Counted from the stretch's first letter, positions 33,938 through 43,225 are shown. The stretch is DNA of 64,000 nt from Pseudomonas fluorescens (GCF_902497995.1 NZ_CABVII010000015.1:104645-168644), one strand, 5' to 3'. Numbers and translations: made by a program. The notes: generated by a model not told the origin, from the letters alone.

Positions 33938-35344
33938 CTAGCCCGGATCACGGAAGCCCGGGTGGAAGTCTTTCGGCACCGAAACACTGATGTTGTCACG
34001 AGTCGCGATGTCGATGCCTTCGCTGGCCACTTCAGCCAGAAAGTCGATCTGGTCCGGAGTGATCACATACGGCGGCAGGAAATACACCACGCTGCCCAAC
34101 GGTCGAAGTAAAGCACCTCGCTCCAGCGCGTGCTGGAACACCTTCAAACCACGTCGCTCCTGCCACGGATAGGCTTCCTTGGTGGCCTTGTCCTTGACCA
34201 TCTCGATGGCCAGTACCATGCCGGTCTGACGCACTTCGGCAACGTTCGGGTGATCCACCAGATGGGCGGTGGAGGAGGCCATGCGTTGAGCGAGAGCCTT
34301 GTTGTTCTCGATGACGTTGTCTTCTTCGAAGATATCCAGCGTCGCCAGGGCTGCCGCGCAGGCCAGCGGATTACCCGTGTAGCTGTGCGAGTGCAGAAAG
34401 GCGCGCAGGGTCGGGTAGTCGTCGTAGAACGCGCTGTAGACATCTTCCGTCGTCACGCAAGCCGCCAGCGGCAGGTAACCGCCGGTCAGGGCCTTGGACA
34501 GGCAGAGGAAGTCCGGGCGAATGCCGGCCTGTTCGCAGGCGAACATCGTCCCGGTGCGACCGAAGCCGACGGCGATTTCGTCATGAATCAGGTGCACGCC
34601 ATAGCGATCGCAGGCTTCGCGCAGCAATTTGAGGTACACCGGATGGTACATGCGCATGCCACCGGCGCCCTGGATCAGCGGCTCGACGATCACCGCAGCC
34701 ACGGTGTCGTGGTTCTCGGCCAGGGTCTGTTCCATGGCGGCGAACATATTGCGCGAGTGCTCTTCCCAGCCCATGCCTTCCGGGCGCAGGTAGCAATCCG
34801 GGCTCGGCACCTTGATGGTGTCCAGCAGCAAGGCCTTGTAGGTTTCGGTGAACAGCGGCACATCGCCCACCGACATCGCCGCCATGGTTTCGCCGTGGTA
34901 GCTGTTGGTCAGGGTGACAAAGCGCTTCTTGGCAGGCGCGCCGCGGTTGAGCCAATAGTGAAAGCTCATTTTCAGCGCAACTTCGATGCAGGACGAACCG
35001 TTATCGGCATAGAAGCACCGCGTCAGGCCGTCCGGCGTCATCTTCACCAGACGCTCGGACAGCTCGATCACGGGCTGATGGCTGAAACCGGCGAGGATCA
35101 CGTGTTCCAGCTGATCGACCTGATCCTTGATGCGCTGGTTGATCCGCGGGTTGGCGTGGCCAAACACATTGACCCACCAGGAGCTGACAGCGTCGAGGTA
35201 GCGTTTGCCCTCGAAGTCTTCCAGCCACACGCCTTCACCGCGCTTGATCGGGATCAGCGGCAGCTGTTCGTGGTCTTTCATCTGGGTGCAGGGATGCCAC
35301 AACACCGCGAGATCGCGTTGCATCCACTGATTATTCAAGCCCAT
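33938..35344 (-). CDS. bioA: Adenosylmethionine-8-amino-7-oxononanoate aminotransferase
   Basis: A 468-residue class III PLP aminotransferase of biotin synthesis, which uses SAM as amino donor to make 7,8-diaminopelargonate. Motifs: WHPCTQMKDHEQLPLI at the N-terminus, SWWVNVFGHANP, YADNGSSCIEVALKM, SYHGETMAAMSVGD, the PLP lysine in FLCLSKALTGGYLPLA. ATG at 35344 follows GAGGAGACTG. The remaining bio genes are not in the window. SAM supply is also represented here by metK, but not linked in an operon. Confidence 0.95.
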   Translation of the reverse strand: MGLNNQWMQRDLAVLWHPCTQMKDHEQLPLIPIKRGEGVWLEDFEGKRYLDAVSSWWVNVFGHANPRINQRIKDQVDQLEHVILAGFSHQPVIELSERLVKMTPDGLTRCFYADNGSSCIEVALKMSFHYWLNRGAPAKKRFVTLTNSYHGETMAAMSVGDVPLFTETYKALLLDTIKVPSPDCYLRPEGMGWEEHSRNMFAAMEQTLAENHDTVAAVIVEPLIQGAGGMRMYHPVYLKLLREACDRYGVHLIHDEIAVGFGRTGTMFACEQAGIRPDFLCLSKALTGGYLPLAACVTTEDVYSAFYDDYPTLRAFLHSHSYTGNPLACAAALATLDIFEEDNVIENNKALAQRMASSTAHLVDHPNVAEVRQTGMVLAIEMVKDKATKEAYPWQERRGLKVFQHALERGALLRPLGSVVYFLPPYVITPDQIDFLAEVASEGIDIATRDNISVSVPKDFHPGFRDPG

Positions 35345-35566
35345 GTTCAGTCTCCTCGAGGCGGCTCGCGACATGCGCGGGCAAACAATCGGGCAAGCCT
35401 ATGCAATGCGCGTCCTCGGGACAACCCATTGCGCCGTTTGAGCTACTTTGTATAGGACGATAGACGTCGCTGGCGGCGTTTTGATGGCTAACGTATTCTT
35501 CGCGGTTCTTGGGGTCGTCTGACTCGTAAAACCGCTATTTCCTCATGTATTTCCGGAGTTCGCTGA

Positions 35567-37330
35567 ATGTCTGCTGGTTGGCTGCGCGCCTGTGCGCTGG
35601 TGATGTTGGGGCTGTTCAGCGTGTCCGCGCTGGCCAAGGATAAAACGGCGATCGTGATCGGCGGTGGCCTGTCGGGCCTCACGGCTGCTTATGAGCTGCA
35701 GAACAAGGGCTGGCAGGTCACTCTGCTGGAAGCCAAGCCGAGTCTGGGCGGCCGCTCCGGCATGGCCACCAGCGAATGGATCGGCAACGACAAGACTCAG
35801 CCGGTGTTGAACAAGTACGTCTCGACCTTCAAGCTGGGCATCACGCCGGCCCCCGAGTTCGTGCGCACGCCGGGTTACCTGATCGACGGCGTGTATTACA
35901 CCGCGGCCGATCTGGCTACCAAGGAACCCGCCACCGCCGAAGCGCTCAAGCGCTACGAGAAGACCCTGGACGATCTGGCGCGTTCGATCGAAGATCCGCA
36001 GAACCCGGCAGCGAACAGTACGCTGCATGCCCTGGACCAGATCAACGTCTCCAACTGGCTCGACCGTTTGTCGTTGCCAGCCACTGCCCGTCAGCTGGTG
36101 AACCAGCAGATCCGTACCCGCTATGACGAACCTTCGCGCCTGTCGCTGCTGTACTTCGCCCAGCAGAGCCGGGTGTACCGTGGCGTCTCCGACCGTGACC
36201 TGCGCGCCTCGCGCCTGCTCGGTGGCAGCCCGGTATTGGCCCAGGCTTTCGTCAAGCAACTGAAGACCATCAAGACCAGCGCTCCGGTCTCGGCCATTAT
36301 CCAGGACAAGGACGGCGTGACCGTCAAAGTCGGCAGCGTCGGTTATCAGGCTGACTACGTGGTCGTGGCCGTGCCGTTGCGCGCGCTGAACAAGATCCAG
36401 ATGACCCCGGCGCTGGATGCCCAGCACATGGCCGCAATCAAAGGCACCAACTACGGCTGGCATGACCAGATCCTGCTCAAGTTCAAGACGCCGGTGTGGG
36501 AAAGCAAGGCGCGCATGTCCGGCGAAATCTACAGCAACACCGGTCTGGGCATGTTGTGGGTCGAGCCGGCGCTGAAGGGTGGTGCCAATGTGGTGATCAA
36601 CCTGTCCGGCGACAACGCGCGGGTGATGCAGGCCTTCGGCGACAAACAGATGGCCGATCAGGTATTGATCCGCTTGCACGCTTTTTATCCACAGGCGCGC
36701 GGTTCGTTCACCGGTTATGAAATCCGCCGCTACAGCACCGACCCGTCGATGGGCGGCGCTTACCTGGCTTTCGGTCCGGGGCAGATCAGCAAGTACTGGC
36801 GCCTGTGGGAGCGTCCGGTTCAGCGTGTAGCGTTCGCTGGCGAACACACGGACACCTTGTACCCGGGCACTCTGGAAGGAGCCTTGCGCACGGGGCAGCG
36901 GGCGGCCAGTCAAGTGGAAGACCTGGCGGCTGGCAAGTCGTTTGAACCAGCGAAGGTTGTTCCGGCGGCGGCCGCTGTGGCGGCCGGCGCGGTGGCGGCG
37001 AAGAAGGGCAACTTCTTCAGCAACCTGTTTGGAGGCTCGGATGACAAGCCAGCACCGGTCAAGGCGCCTGAACCAGTAGCACCGGCCGCACCGGCGCCAG
37101 CTCCGACTCCTGCGCCAGCACCGGTTGAAGCGCCGAAGCCTGTGGTGCCTGTGAAAGCGGAGCCCGCCAAAAAAGCTCCGGCCAAGGCGCCGGTGAAGAA
37201 ACCTGCAGCGAAAACCGAGGCTAAAAAGGCTCCGGCAAAAGATCCAGCCAAGAAAGCTGAAGCGGCGAAGAAGCCAGCGGCCAAGCCTGCTGCGACGACA
37301 CCGGCAGTGACCATGACCAAGGCGCACTAA
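35567..37330 (+). CDS. Exported FAD-dependent amine oxidase-like protein with Lys/Ala/Pro tail
   Basis: A 587-residue protein. Residues 1-23 form a signal peptide (ACALVMLGLFSVSALA). Residues 27-455 are a flavin monoamine-oxidase-type domain, with VIGGGLSGLTAAYELQNKG and, at the end, VAFAGEHTDTLYPGTLEGAL. Residues about 457-587 are a low-complexity tail, first Ala/Pro-rich, then rich in KAP and KPAA repeats like those of histone-H1-like AlgP. A flavoprotein exported with such a basic tail is unusual; the tail might bind polyanions or the cell envelope. Substrate unknown. A good terminator follows at 37351. Confidence 0.82.
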   Translation: MSAGWLRACALVMLGLFSVSALAKDKTAIVIGGGLSGLTAAYELQNKGWQVTLLEAKPSLGGRSGMATSEWIGNDKTQPVLNKYVSTFKLGITPAPEFVRTPGYLIDGVYYTAADLATKEPATAEALKRYEKTLDDLARSIEDPQNPAANSTLHALDQINVSNWLDRLSLPATARQLVNQQIRTRYDEPSRLSLLYFAQQSRVYRGVSDRDLRASRLLGGSPVLAQAFVKQLKTIKTSAPVSAIIQDKDGVTVKVGSVGYQADYVVVAVPLRALNKIQMTPALDAQHMAAIKGTNYGWHDQILLKFKTPVWESKARMSGEIYSNTGLGMLWVEPALKGGANVVINLSGDNARVMQAFGDKQMADQVLIRLHAFYPQARGSFTGYEIRRYSTDPSMGGAYLAFGPGQISKYWRLWERPVQRVAFAGEHTDTLYPGTLEGALRTGQRAASQVEDLAAGKSFEPAKVVPAAAAVAAGAVAAKKGNFFSNLFGGSDDKPAPVKAPEPVAPAAPAPAPTPAPAPVEAPKPVVPVKAEPAKKAPAKAPVKKPAAKTEAKKAPAKDPAKKAEAAKKPAAKPAATTPAVTMTKAH

Positions 37331-37350
37331 GCCTTTTGGGGTGAGCTGAA

Positions 37351-37376
37351 GCGCGGCTTTCATGCCGCGCTTTTTT
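37351..37376 (+). terminator. Rho-independent terminator after the flavin oxidase gene
   Basis: GCGCGGC-TTTCAT-GCCGCGC followed by TTTTTT; 7-bp GC-rich stem, 20 bases after the stop codon. Confidence 0.9.
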
Positions 37377-37393
37377 ATTGGCTGCACTATCGC

Positions 37394-37500
37394 TTTCGTC
37401 GGATCGCCGCCCGGAGCAAGCCCGCTCCCACAGGGATCGGCGTCGTACATTAAGTTTGAGAATGTCTGCGCCCACTGTGGGAGCGGGCTTGCCCGCGAAA
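37394..37500. repeat. REP pair, partly long-form
   Basis: Left arm GTCGGATCGCCGCCCGGAGC followed by AAGCCCGCTCCCACAG is a rearranged long-form; right arm is GTGGGAGCGGGCTTGCCCGCG. Confidence 0.8.
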
Positions 37501-37691
37501 GCGTCTGTTCAGTCACTATCAAAACTCCTGCTGGCCACTAACATCCCGCCACAAATGTTTCTTTAATCTTTCCTTAACTCCTCTATTTCAAACTCTTTAT
37601 CGTATTTCTCGATATTTCAAAGCGAAATTTTCCGCTTTAAATCGATAGATAACTCGATAGTCTTGGTCGCAGTTCTCACAGGATTTGGGCA
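37501..37691 (+). promoter_or_regulatory. AT-rich promoter region of cytochrome b561-yceI
   Basis: About 190 bases of clearly lower GC than the surroundings. Contains AAAGCG-N8-CGCTTT (inverted repeat near 37620-37640), two direct copies of CGATAG spaced by 6 bases just after it, and several T-rich runs. Likely holds the promoter and operator for the downstream pair; no exact boxes are claimed. Confidence 0.45.
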
Positions 37692-38243
37692 ATGCAGCTA
37701 CGTAATTCCTCTTCGCGCTACGGTTGGGTCAGCATCTTCATGCACTGGGCTGTGGCGCTGGTTGTCTTCGGTCTGTTTGCGTCGGGCTTGTGGATGGTCG
37801 GTCTCGACTACTACAGCAGCTGGCGCAAAGACGCGCCGGACCTGCACAAGAGCATTGGCCTGGTGCTGTTGGCCGCCATGGTCCTGAGGGTGCTCTGGCG
37901 CTTTATCAGCCCGCCGCCACCGGCGCTGAAAAGCTACAGCCGGATGACGCGCATCGGCGCCAGCTTTGGCCATGGGTTCCTCTACCTCAGTCTGTTTGCC
38001 GTGATGATTGCCGGTTACCTGATTTCCACCGCGGACGGTGTCGGGATTCCGGTGTTTGGCCTGTTTGAAGTGCCTGCGCTGGTGTCCGGACTACCGGACC
38101 AGGCAGATACCGCCGGTGTGATTCATTTCTACCTGGCGTGGGTGCTGGTAATTTTTTCCGCTCTCCATGCGTTGGCAGCATTGAAGCACCACTTTATCGA
38201 TCGTGATGCGACCCTGACGCGAATGCTGGGGCGCAAAGCCTGA
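37692..38243 (+). CDS. Cytochrome b561 family membrane protein
   Basis: A 183-residue di-haem membrane cytochrome with four helices. Haem-binding histidines are seen in IFMHWAVALVVFG, APDLHKSIGLVLLAAM, and AGVIHFYLAWVLVIFSALHALAAL. It probably passes electrons between quinone and periplasmic acceptors. ATG at 37692 opens MQLRNSSSRYGWVS. The adjacent yceI gene follows 32 bases later; b561-yceI pairs are common in proteobacteria. Confidence 0.9.
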   Translation: MQLRNSSSRYGWVSIFMHWAVALVVFGLFASGLWMVGLDYYSSWRKDAPDLHKSIGLVLLAAMVLRVLWRFISPPPPALKSYSRMTRIGASFGHGFLYLSLFAVMIAGYLISTADGVGIPVFGLFEVPALVSGLPDQADTAGVIHFYLAWVLVIFSALHALAALKHHFIDRDATLTRMLGRKA

Positions 38244-38275
38244 TGTTCAATCTCGACTCCAAAGGAATAGAAAGC

Positions 38276-38872
38276 ATGTTGAAAAAGACGCTCGCCGCTC
38301 TGGCAATCGGTTCTGCCCTGCTGTCCGCCGGCAATGCAATGGCTGCTGACTATGTCGTCGACAAGGAAGGCCAGCACGCTTTCGTCGACTTCAAGATCAG
38401 CCACCTGGGCTACAGCTACATCACCGGTACCTTCAAGGATATCGACGGCAAGTTCAGCTTCGACGCTACCAAGCCGGAAGACAGCAAGATCGAGTTCAAC
38501 GTGAATACCGCCAGCGTGTTCACCAATCATGCCGAGCGCGACAAGCACATCGCCAGCGGTGATTTCCTGAACGCGAGCAAGTTCGGCAAAGCCACGTTTG
38601 TTTCCACCGGCGTCAAATCCACCGGCAAAAACGCCGCGGGCAAAGACACGGCTGACGTGAGTGGCAACCTGACCCTGGCCGGTGTGACCAAGCCGATCGT
38701 GGTCAAGGCCACTTTCCTGGGTGAAGGCAAGGATCCATGGGGCGGCTACCGTGCCGGCTTCGAAGGCACCACCAGCATCAAGCGTTCGGATTTCGGCAAG
38801 CAGAAAGATTTGGGCCCACAGTCCGATGCGGTCGAGCTGTACGTTTCGTTTGAAGGTGTGAAAGCGAAATAA
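38276..38872 (+). CDS. yceI: YceI family periplasmic lipid-binding protein
   Basis: A 198-residue protein with signal peptide (ALAAIGSALLSAGNAMA-like segment, residues 5-23) and a lipocalin-like YceI domain: DYVVDKEGQHAFVDFKISH at its start, SVFTNHAERDKHIASGDFL and GNLTLAGVTKPIVVKATF. YceI members bind isoprenoid chains such as polyprenyl quinone. ATG at 38276 follows AAAGGAATAG. Co-transcribed with the cytochrome b561 gene; a strong terminator follows 20 bases after the stop. Confidence 0.92.
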   Translation: MLKKTLAALAIGSALLSAGNAMAADYVVDKEGQHAFVDFKISHLGYSYITGTFKDIDGKFSFDATKPEDSKIEFNVNTASVFTNHAERDKHIASGDFLNASKFGKATFVSTGVKSTGKNAAGKDTADVSGNLTLAGVTKPIVVKATFLGEGKDPWGGYRAGFEGTTSIKRSDFGKQKDLGPQSDAVELYVSFEGVKAK

Positions 38873-38891
38873 CATTCGCGCCTGACACAAA

Positions 38892-38925
38892 AACGCCCCC
38901 GATCTCGCGATTGGGGGCGTTTTTT
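38892..38925 (+). terminator. Rho-independent terminator after yceI
   Basis: AACGCCCCC ... GGGGGCGTT stem around an 11-base loop, followed by TTTTT. Confidence 0.9.
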
Positions 38926-38958
38926 ATTGCCGAACACAATCTTCGTGGACGCCACCCC

Positions 38959-39050
38959 CCGTAGGAGCGAGGCTTGCCCGCGAAGGCGTCATCAGCGACA
39001 TAACAGAAACCGAGGTGCATCCATCGCGGGCAAGCCTCGCTCCTACAGGG
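38959..39050. repeat. REP pair
   Basis: GTAGGAGCGAGGCTTGCCCG ... CGGGCAAGCCTCGCTCCTAC, between two terminators at the convergent ends of yceI and rhlE. Confidence 0.88.
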
Positions 39051-39066
39051 TTATGTTGACGCATAA

Positions 39067-39099
39067 AAAATGCCCCGGTCTTGCGATCCGGGGCATTTT
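39067..39099. terminator. Bidirectional terminator at the end of rhlE
   Basis: AAAATGCCCCGG and CCGGGGCATTTT pair over 12 bases around a 9-base loop, with A-run on one side and T-run on the other, so it can serve both strands; it sits 17 bases beyond the rhlE stop. Confidence 0.9.
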
Positions 39100-39115
39100 T
39101 TATTGCAGCGCTAAA

Positions 39116-40993
39116 TCAGCGATTGCGGGTCAGCAACGCTGGTTTCTCACCACGCGGACGGCCTGGCAGTTGATCAAGCTGCTCAGGAGTCGGGAAACGG
39201 TCGGTTTTCGACTCCTTGTGAATGATCTTCGGTGCCGGACCGCGCGGGTTCTGCACGGCCGGTTCCGAGCGCGGCTGGTCGTCGCTACGGGCCGGACGGC
39301 GGTTGCGGGACTCTTCGCGACGGGCCTGGCCGTCACGAGGAGCACCATTGCGCGGGCCGCTGCGCTTGGCCGGTGGAGTGCCGGTGGTGGCGCCGTCGCT
39401 GCTGCGCGGACCGCTCTGGCGACCTTGTGGCTTGCCGCTGCGCGGAGCGCCGGTGCCAGTGGTTGCCGTGCCTTGCGCCGGAGCACCCGGACGGCGGCCG
39501 CGACCTTGAGCCGGTTTGGCTTGAGGTACGTAGTCGACGCGGTTACCGAAGTTATCGATATCGTCGTCCAGGAACTCATCGGGAGCACGATCAGCAGCGG
39601 CGCGAGGAGCCGGGCGCTGTTGTTCGCGAGCCGGGGTGCCTTCGCGCGGCTTGTGTTCACGGGCCGGACGCTCGCCACGGCCAGCGGCGGCAGGTTTTTC
39701 CTTGCCGCCCTTGTCCTTGCCTTTGTCTTTACGACCGCCGCCGCCACCAGTGCCGTTCGGCCCGTCGCCGCGAGGGCCACGTGGATTGCGTGGGTTACGC
39801 ACGTCCGGACGCTCGCGCACTTCAGGCTTCTCGGCTTCCACAGCGCTGGAATCGAAGCCCATCAGGTCGCCGTCGGCAATTTTCTGCCGGGTCATGCGCT
39901 CAATGCTTTTCAGCAGTTTTTCTTCGTCCGGCGCCACCAGCGAGATCGCCTCGCCCGAACGACCGGCGCGGCCAGTACGGCCGATACGGTGCACATAGTC
40001 TTCGTCAACGTTCGGCAGTTCGAAGTTGACCACGTGTGGCAACTGATCGATGTCGAGGCCGCGAGCGGCGATGTCGGTGGCGACCAGGATGCGCACTTCA
40101 CCGGCCTTGAAGTCGGCCAGGGCTTTGGTGCGGGCGTTCTGGCTCTTGTTGCCGTGGATGGCGACGGCGGTAAGACCGTGTTTGTCCAGGTATTCGGCCA
40201 GGCGGTTGGCGCCATGCTTGGTGCGAGTGAACACCAGCACCTGTTCCCAGGCGCCTGCGGTGATCAGGTGCGCCAGCAATGAACGCTTGTGATTGGCTGG
40301 CAGACGGAACACGCGCTGTTCGATACGCTCGACCGTGGTGTTTGGCGGCGTGACTTCGATGCGTTCCGGGTTGTGCAGCAGCTTGCCGGCGAGGTCGGTG
40401 ATGTCTTTGGAGAAGGTCGCCGAGAACAGCAGGTTCTGACGTTTGCTCGGCAGACGGGCCAGGACCTTTTTCACGTCATGGACAAAACCCATGTCGAGCA
40501 TGCGGTCGGCTTCGTCCAGCACGAGGATTTCCACGTGGGACAGGTCGACGCTGCCTTGGCCGGCGAGGTCGAGCAGACGGCCGGGGCAGGCCACCAGCAC
40601 GTCGACACCGCGGGACATGGCCTGAACCTGCGGGTTCATGCCAACGCCGCCGAAGATGCAGGCACTGACGAACTTCAGGTCGCGGGCATAGACCTTGAAA
40701 CTTTCATGCACTTGAGCCGCGAGCTCGCGGGTAGGGGTCAGGACCAGTACCCGTGGTTGACGCGGACCGTGACGCTGGGACTTGTCCGGATGACCATTGG
40801 GGAACAACCGCTCCAGGATCGGAAGGGCGAAGCCGCCGGTTTTACCCGTACCTGTCTGTGCCGCGACCATCAGGTCGCGACCTTGCAACACGGCGGGAAT
40901 GGCCCGCTGTTGCACCGGAGTAGGCTCGGTATAGCCCGCTGCCTCGATGGCGCGGACTAAAGCCTCGGAGAGACCGAGGGAAGCAAAGGACAT
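39116..40993 (-). CDS. rhlE: DEAD-box RNA helicase RhlE
   Basis: A 625-residue ATP-dependent RNA helicase. It has the Q-motif (YTEPTPVQQRAIP), Walker A AAQTGTGKTGG, PTRELA, DEAD in VLDEADRMLD, SAT in LFSATFSKD, and the C-terminal helicase motifs ATDIAARGLDI and HRIGRTGRAG. From about residue 385 to the end it has a long, basic, Gly/Arg/Pro-rich disordered tail (RGPRGDGPNGTGGGGGRKDK). It helps remodel RNA and ribosome assembly intermediates. ATG at 40993 (MSFASLGLSE) is the conserved start; upstream codons are rejected. Confidence 0.93.
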   Translation of the reverse strand: MSFASLGLSEALVRAIEAAGYTEPTPVQQRAIPAVLQGRDLMVAAQTGTGKTGGFALPILERLFPNGHPDKSQRHGPRQPRVLVLTPTRELAAQVHESFKVYARDLKFVSACIFGGVGMNPQVQAMSRGVDVLVACPGRLLDLAGQGSVDLSHVEILVLDEADRMLDMGFVHDVKKVLARLPSKRQNLLFSATFSKDITDLAGKLLHNPERIEVTPPNTTVERIEQRVFRLPANHKRSLLAHLITAGAWEQVLVFTRTKHGANRLAEYLDKHGLTAVAIHGNKSQNARTKALADFKAGEVRILVATDIAARGLDIDQLPHVVNFELPNVDEDYVHRIGRTGRAGRSGEAISLVAPDEEKLLKSIERMTRQKIADGDLMGFDSSAVEAEKPEVRERPDVRNPRNPRGPRGDGPNGTGGGGGRKDKGKDKGGKEKPAAAGRGERPAREHKPREGTPAREQQRPAPRAAADRAPDEFLDDDIDNFGNRVDYVPQAKPAQGRGRRPGAPAQGTATTGTGAPRSGKPQGRQSGPRSSDGATTGTPPAKRSGPRNGAPRDGQARREESRNRRPARSDDQPRSEPAVQNPRGPAPKIIHKESKTDRFPTPEQLDQLPGRPRGEKPALLTRNR

Positions 40994-41214
40994 GAGTAAT
41001 CCTGTTTTAGTTAGGGCTTGGCCCAATGGGAGTCTTGCCTGGCGCGAATGGCGTTTAAGGGGACGCAATCCCGTCCGGTCCTGCTGGGCCTCGAAGGCTC
41101 ATCTGGAGCGCTCGCGCGGGCTGAAAGCTGCGCTGTAGCGGGGTCGAGATGCCTTGAACGAGTCCGAGCGTCCGGGCGTGAGCCTGGCGGGAAGGCCGGA
41201 GTATAACAGAGCAA

Positions 41215-42030
41215 TCACTGCGCGCCGCTTTCCTGCTGCTCAACGGTTTTGCGGGTCATGGCCGCAGCCTTGGCGGCCTTCGCACCGTTCGCCGGGTCGG
41301 CACCGTATCGGGCGCTCAATTCTGCGTAGGCGGGCTCGCGCTTGAAGCGCTTGAGCTCGGCGCTGAAGCGCTGTACCAGCAAGTCCATGCCCGCGTTGCG
41401 ACGCAGCGCCAGGAACTGGCTTTGCTGGCTGATGACGAGCGGGTTTTCGGTGATCTTGTCGCGAATGTTCAACTCGTCGAGCAAATGCTGGCCGACCCGG
41501 CGGTCAGTAATCAGCAGGTCGATCCGCCCGCGCACCAGTTTGCCGAAGTTGGCCCCATGACTGGCTGCCGGTTCCCGGGTGAATAGCGACGATTCGCGAA
41601 AATCCTTGCTGTACAGATAACCCGGCGAGGTGCCGATGGTCAGGCCGCGCAATGCTTCCAGGGTCCGGAACGGATAGGGCCGTTCGTTGGCATAGAACAT
41701 CACGAACTCGACTTCCGAGAGGGGTTCGCTGGGGTACAGGAGGGTCGCGTCGCGTTCATCGCTGTGGAAGATATCCAGCGCGCCGTCCGCCTGACCTTGC
41801 TCGAGCATCGACAGGCAGCGTTTCCACGGCAGGAACTGCCAGTCGACTTCTATCCCCAGGCGCTTGAAGACAATCGCCGTGGTTTCGTAGTCCAGGCCCA
41901 GGGCTTTGCCGTTTTCCTCGTACACGTAAGGCGCCCAGGGTTCGGTGACAATGCGCAGTTTCTCGCCCCGGGCGGTAAAGCTCAGGCAAGTACAAAGCAT
42001 GACTGTCAGCAACTGGGAGAAAAGGGGCAT
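41215..42030 (-). CDS. Type 3 extracellular solute-binding protein
   Basis: A 271-residue periplasmic protein with a short signal peptide (LLTVMLCTCLSFTARG) and an amino-acid-type solute-binding fold (LRIVTEPWAPYVYEENGKAL at its start, GLTIGTSPGYLYSKDF in the middle). The WAPYVYEENG pattern is typical of the subgroup that occurs as orphan binding proteins in Pseudomonas. No transporter genes are adjacent; ligand unknown. The C-terminal 25 residues are Ala/Lys/Gln-rich and may be unstructured. Confidence 0.82.
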   Translation of the reverse strand: MPLFSQLLTVMLCTCLSFTARGEKLRIVTEPWAPYVYEENGKALGLDYETTAIVFKRLGIEVDWQFLPWKRCLSMLEQGQADGALDIFHSDERDATLLYPSEPLSEVEFVMFYANERPYPFRTLEALRGLTIGTSPGYLYSKDFRESSLFTREPAASHGANFGKLVRGRIDLLITDRRVGQHLLDELNIRDKITENPLVISQQSQFLALRRNAGMDLLVQRFSAELKRFKREPAYAELSARYGADPANGAKAAKAAAMTRKTVEQQESGAQ

Positions 42031-42117
42031 GGCCTGAGGTTAGTACGCTCAAGGCGTAATGAGAAGCTCTGGCATGCATGTTTAACGCTGACCTTCAGGG
42101 AATTGTGCGCAAGGCCT

Positions 42118-43197
42118 CTATTTGTAAGCCGAATTGAGCAAGTGGTCGTGGATGGCTTGGCATCGGCTGCCCAGGATCAGCCGTACCAGTTCCCTGTCGA
42201 ACCAGCGTTCGAGCAAGTGCTGAGTGACCGGCTTGCCGAGGCGTTCTTCCTGGTTCTGCAACGCTTTTTCCCACCATACCGGTCCACAAGCCTGGTCGAA
42301 CTCGTTGGGGTGTTCATAGCAGCCATAGAGGATTTCGCGGATGAACTGACGCAGGTGTGCGGGCAATGCCAGGGTGATGAGCTTGTAGAGCAACCGCTGG
42401 GTCCGGGGCGGTCGCGGCAGGTGCATCGTCACCCGGCGAGTGTCATCCAGTGCCGCCTGGCTGGTCGGGTTCCTGGCGTGTTTGGCAACCCAGGCTTTGA
42501 CTTTGGCCCTGAACAGTTGCTTGCGGCTCCAGTAGTGATGGATCAGGTCCGGACACTTTCTGACCTGCAGCCTGCGATACGCCGCGACCGACAGGCAGAA
42601 CTCCTCAAGGGTATAAGCCCCGCGAGCCATGGGAAACAATTCGTCGATCAGGGCAATGGAGTGGTCAAGCACTTGAGCATCCTGCTGATGCAAACCGATC
42701 ACGCCGGAGTTGAGCAGCATCATCTGATCGTCTGCCAGGCCTCTGTCCCTGAGCGTGGTCGATAGTGCGCTGTAGAGCACATTTTCTTTATTGGTGCCGT
42801 ATCGGGTGTAGAAATCGTTGCACAGCAGGGTGCCGGGCTGCACGCGATCGAACAATTCGAGCGGTGAACGATGAAAGAAGGTGTCGGTGTCGATCAGCAA
42901 GGCGACTGGCGACTCCTCGAGTACCTTGCGCAATGCAACATGCTTGGCTCGAAAGTGATAACCGTGGGGTTCGTTCCAGCGTTGGCGAGTCGCCGCGTCG
43001 AGCATGCGCACGCGCACCGGCAGTCTCGCGTAGGGCAGGGGATTGTCGCTGAACACCTGGATGTCGAGCGCTGCGTGGGGCGTCTCACGCAGCCAGGCCA
43101 GGGCACTGGCAATGCTGAACAGCGCTTCCTGGTGATAAGTCTCGGCGCCGAAAGCCAGATAAACCAGTTGCGGGCGTGGTGGGGATGGCTCAGTCAT
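42118..43197 (-). CDS. Possible GT-A glycosyltransferase, unknown role
   Basis: A 359-residue cytoplasmic protein without signal or membrane segment. It has PQLVYLAFGAETYHQEALFS at the N-terminus, VALLIDTDTFFHRSPLELFD (a DxD motif after a hydrophobic strand, as in GT-A glycosyltransferases) and DDQMMLLNSGVIGLHQQDA, similar to nucleotide-sugar transferases. It is flanked by unrelated genes (solute-binding protein, metF), so the acceptor cannot be inferred. Start may be the ATG at 43197 or the one four codons upstream at 43209; neither has a clear ribosome binding site. The glycosyltransferase call rests mainly on the DTD motif. Confidence 0.55.
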   Translation of the reverse strand: MTEPSPPRPQLVYLAFGAETYHQEALFSIASALAWLRETPHAALDIQVFSDNPLPYARLPVRVRMLDAATRQRWNEPHGYHFRAKHVALRKVLEESPVALLIDTDTFFHRSPLELFDRVQPGTLLCNDFYTRYGTNKENVLYSALSTTLRDRGLADDQMMLLNSGVIGLHQQDAQVLDHSIALIDELFPMARGAYTLEEFCLSVAAYRRLQVRKCPDLIHHYWSRKQLFRAKVKAWVAKHARNPTSQAALDDTRRVTMHLPRPPRTQRLLYKLITLALPAHLRQFIREILYGCYEHPNEFDQACGPVWWEKALQNQEERLGKPVTQHLLERWFDRELVRLILGSRCQAIHDHLLNSAYK

Positions 43198-43225
43198 GGG
43201 GAACAACATTCCATGGGCTGTTGAA

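Noticed and set aside
34130..35455. 441-codon plus-strand frame opposite bioA
   Set aside because: Shadow frame; bioA is unmistakable on the other strand.
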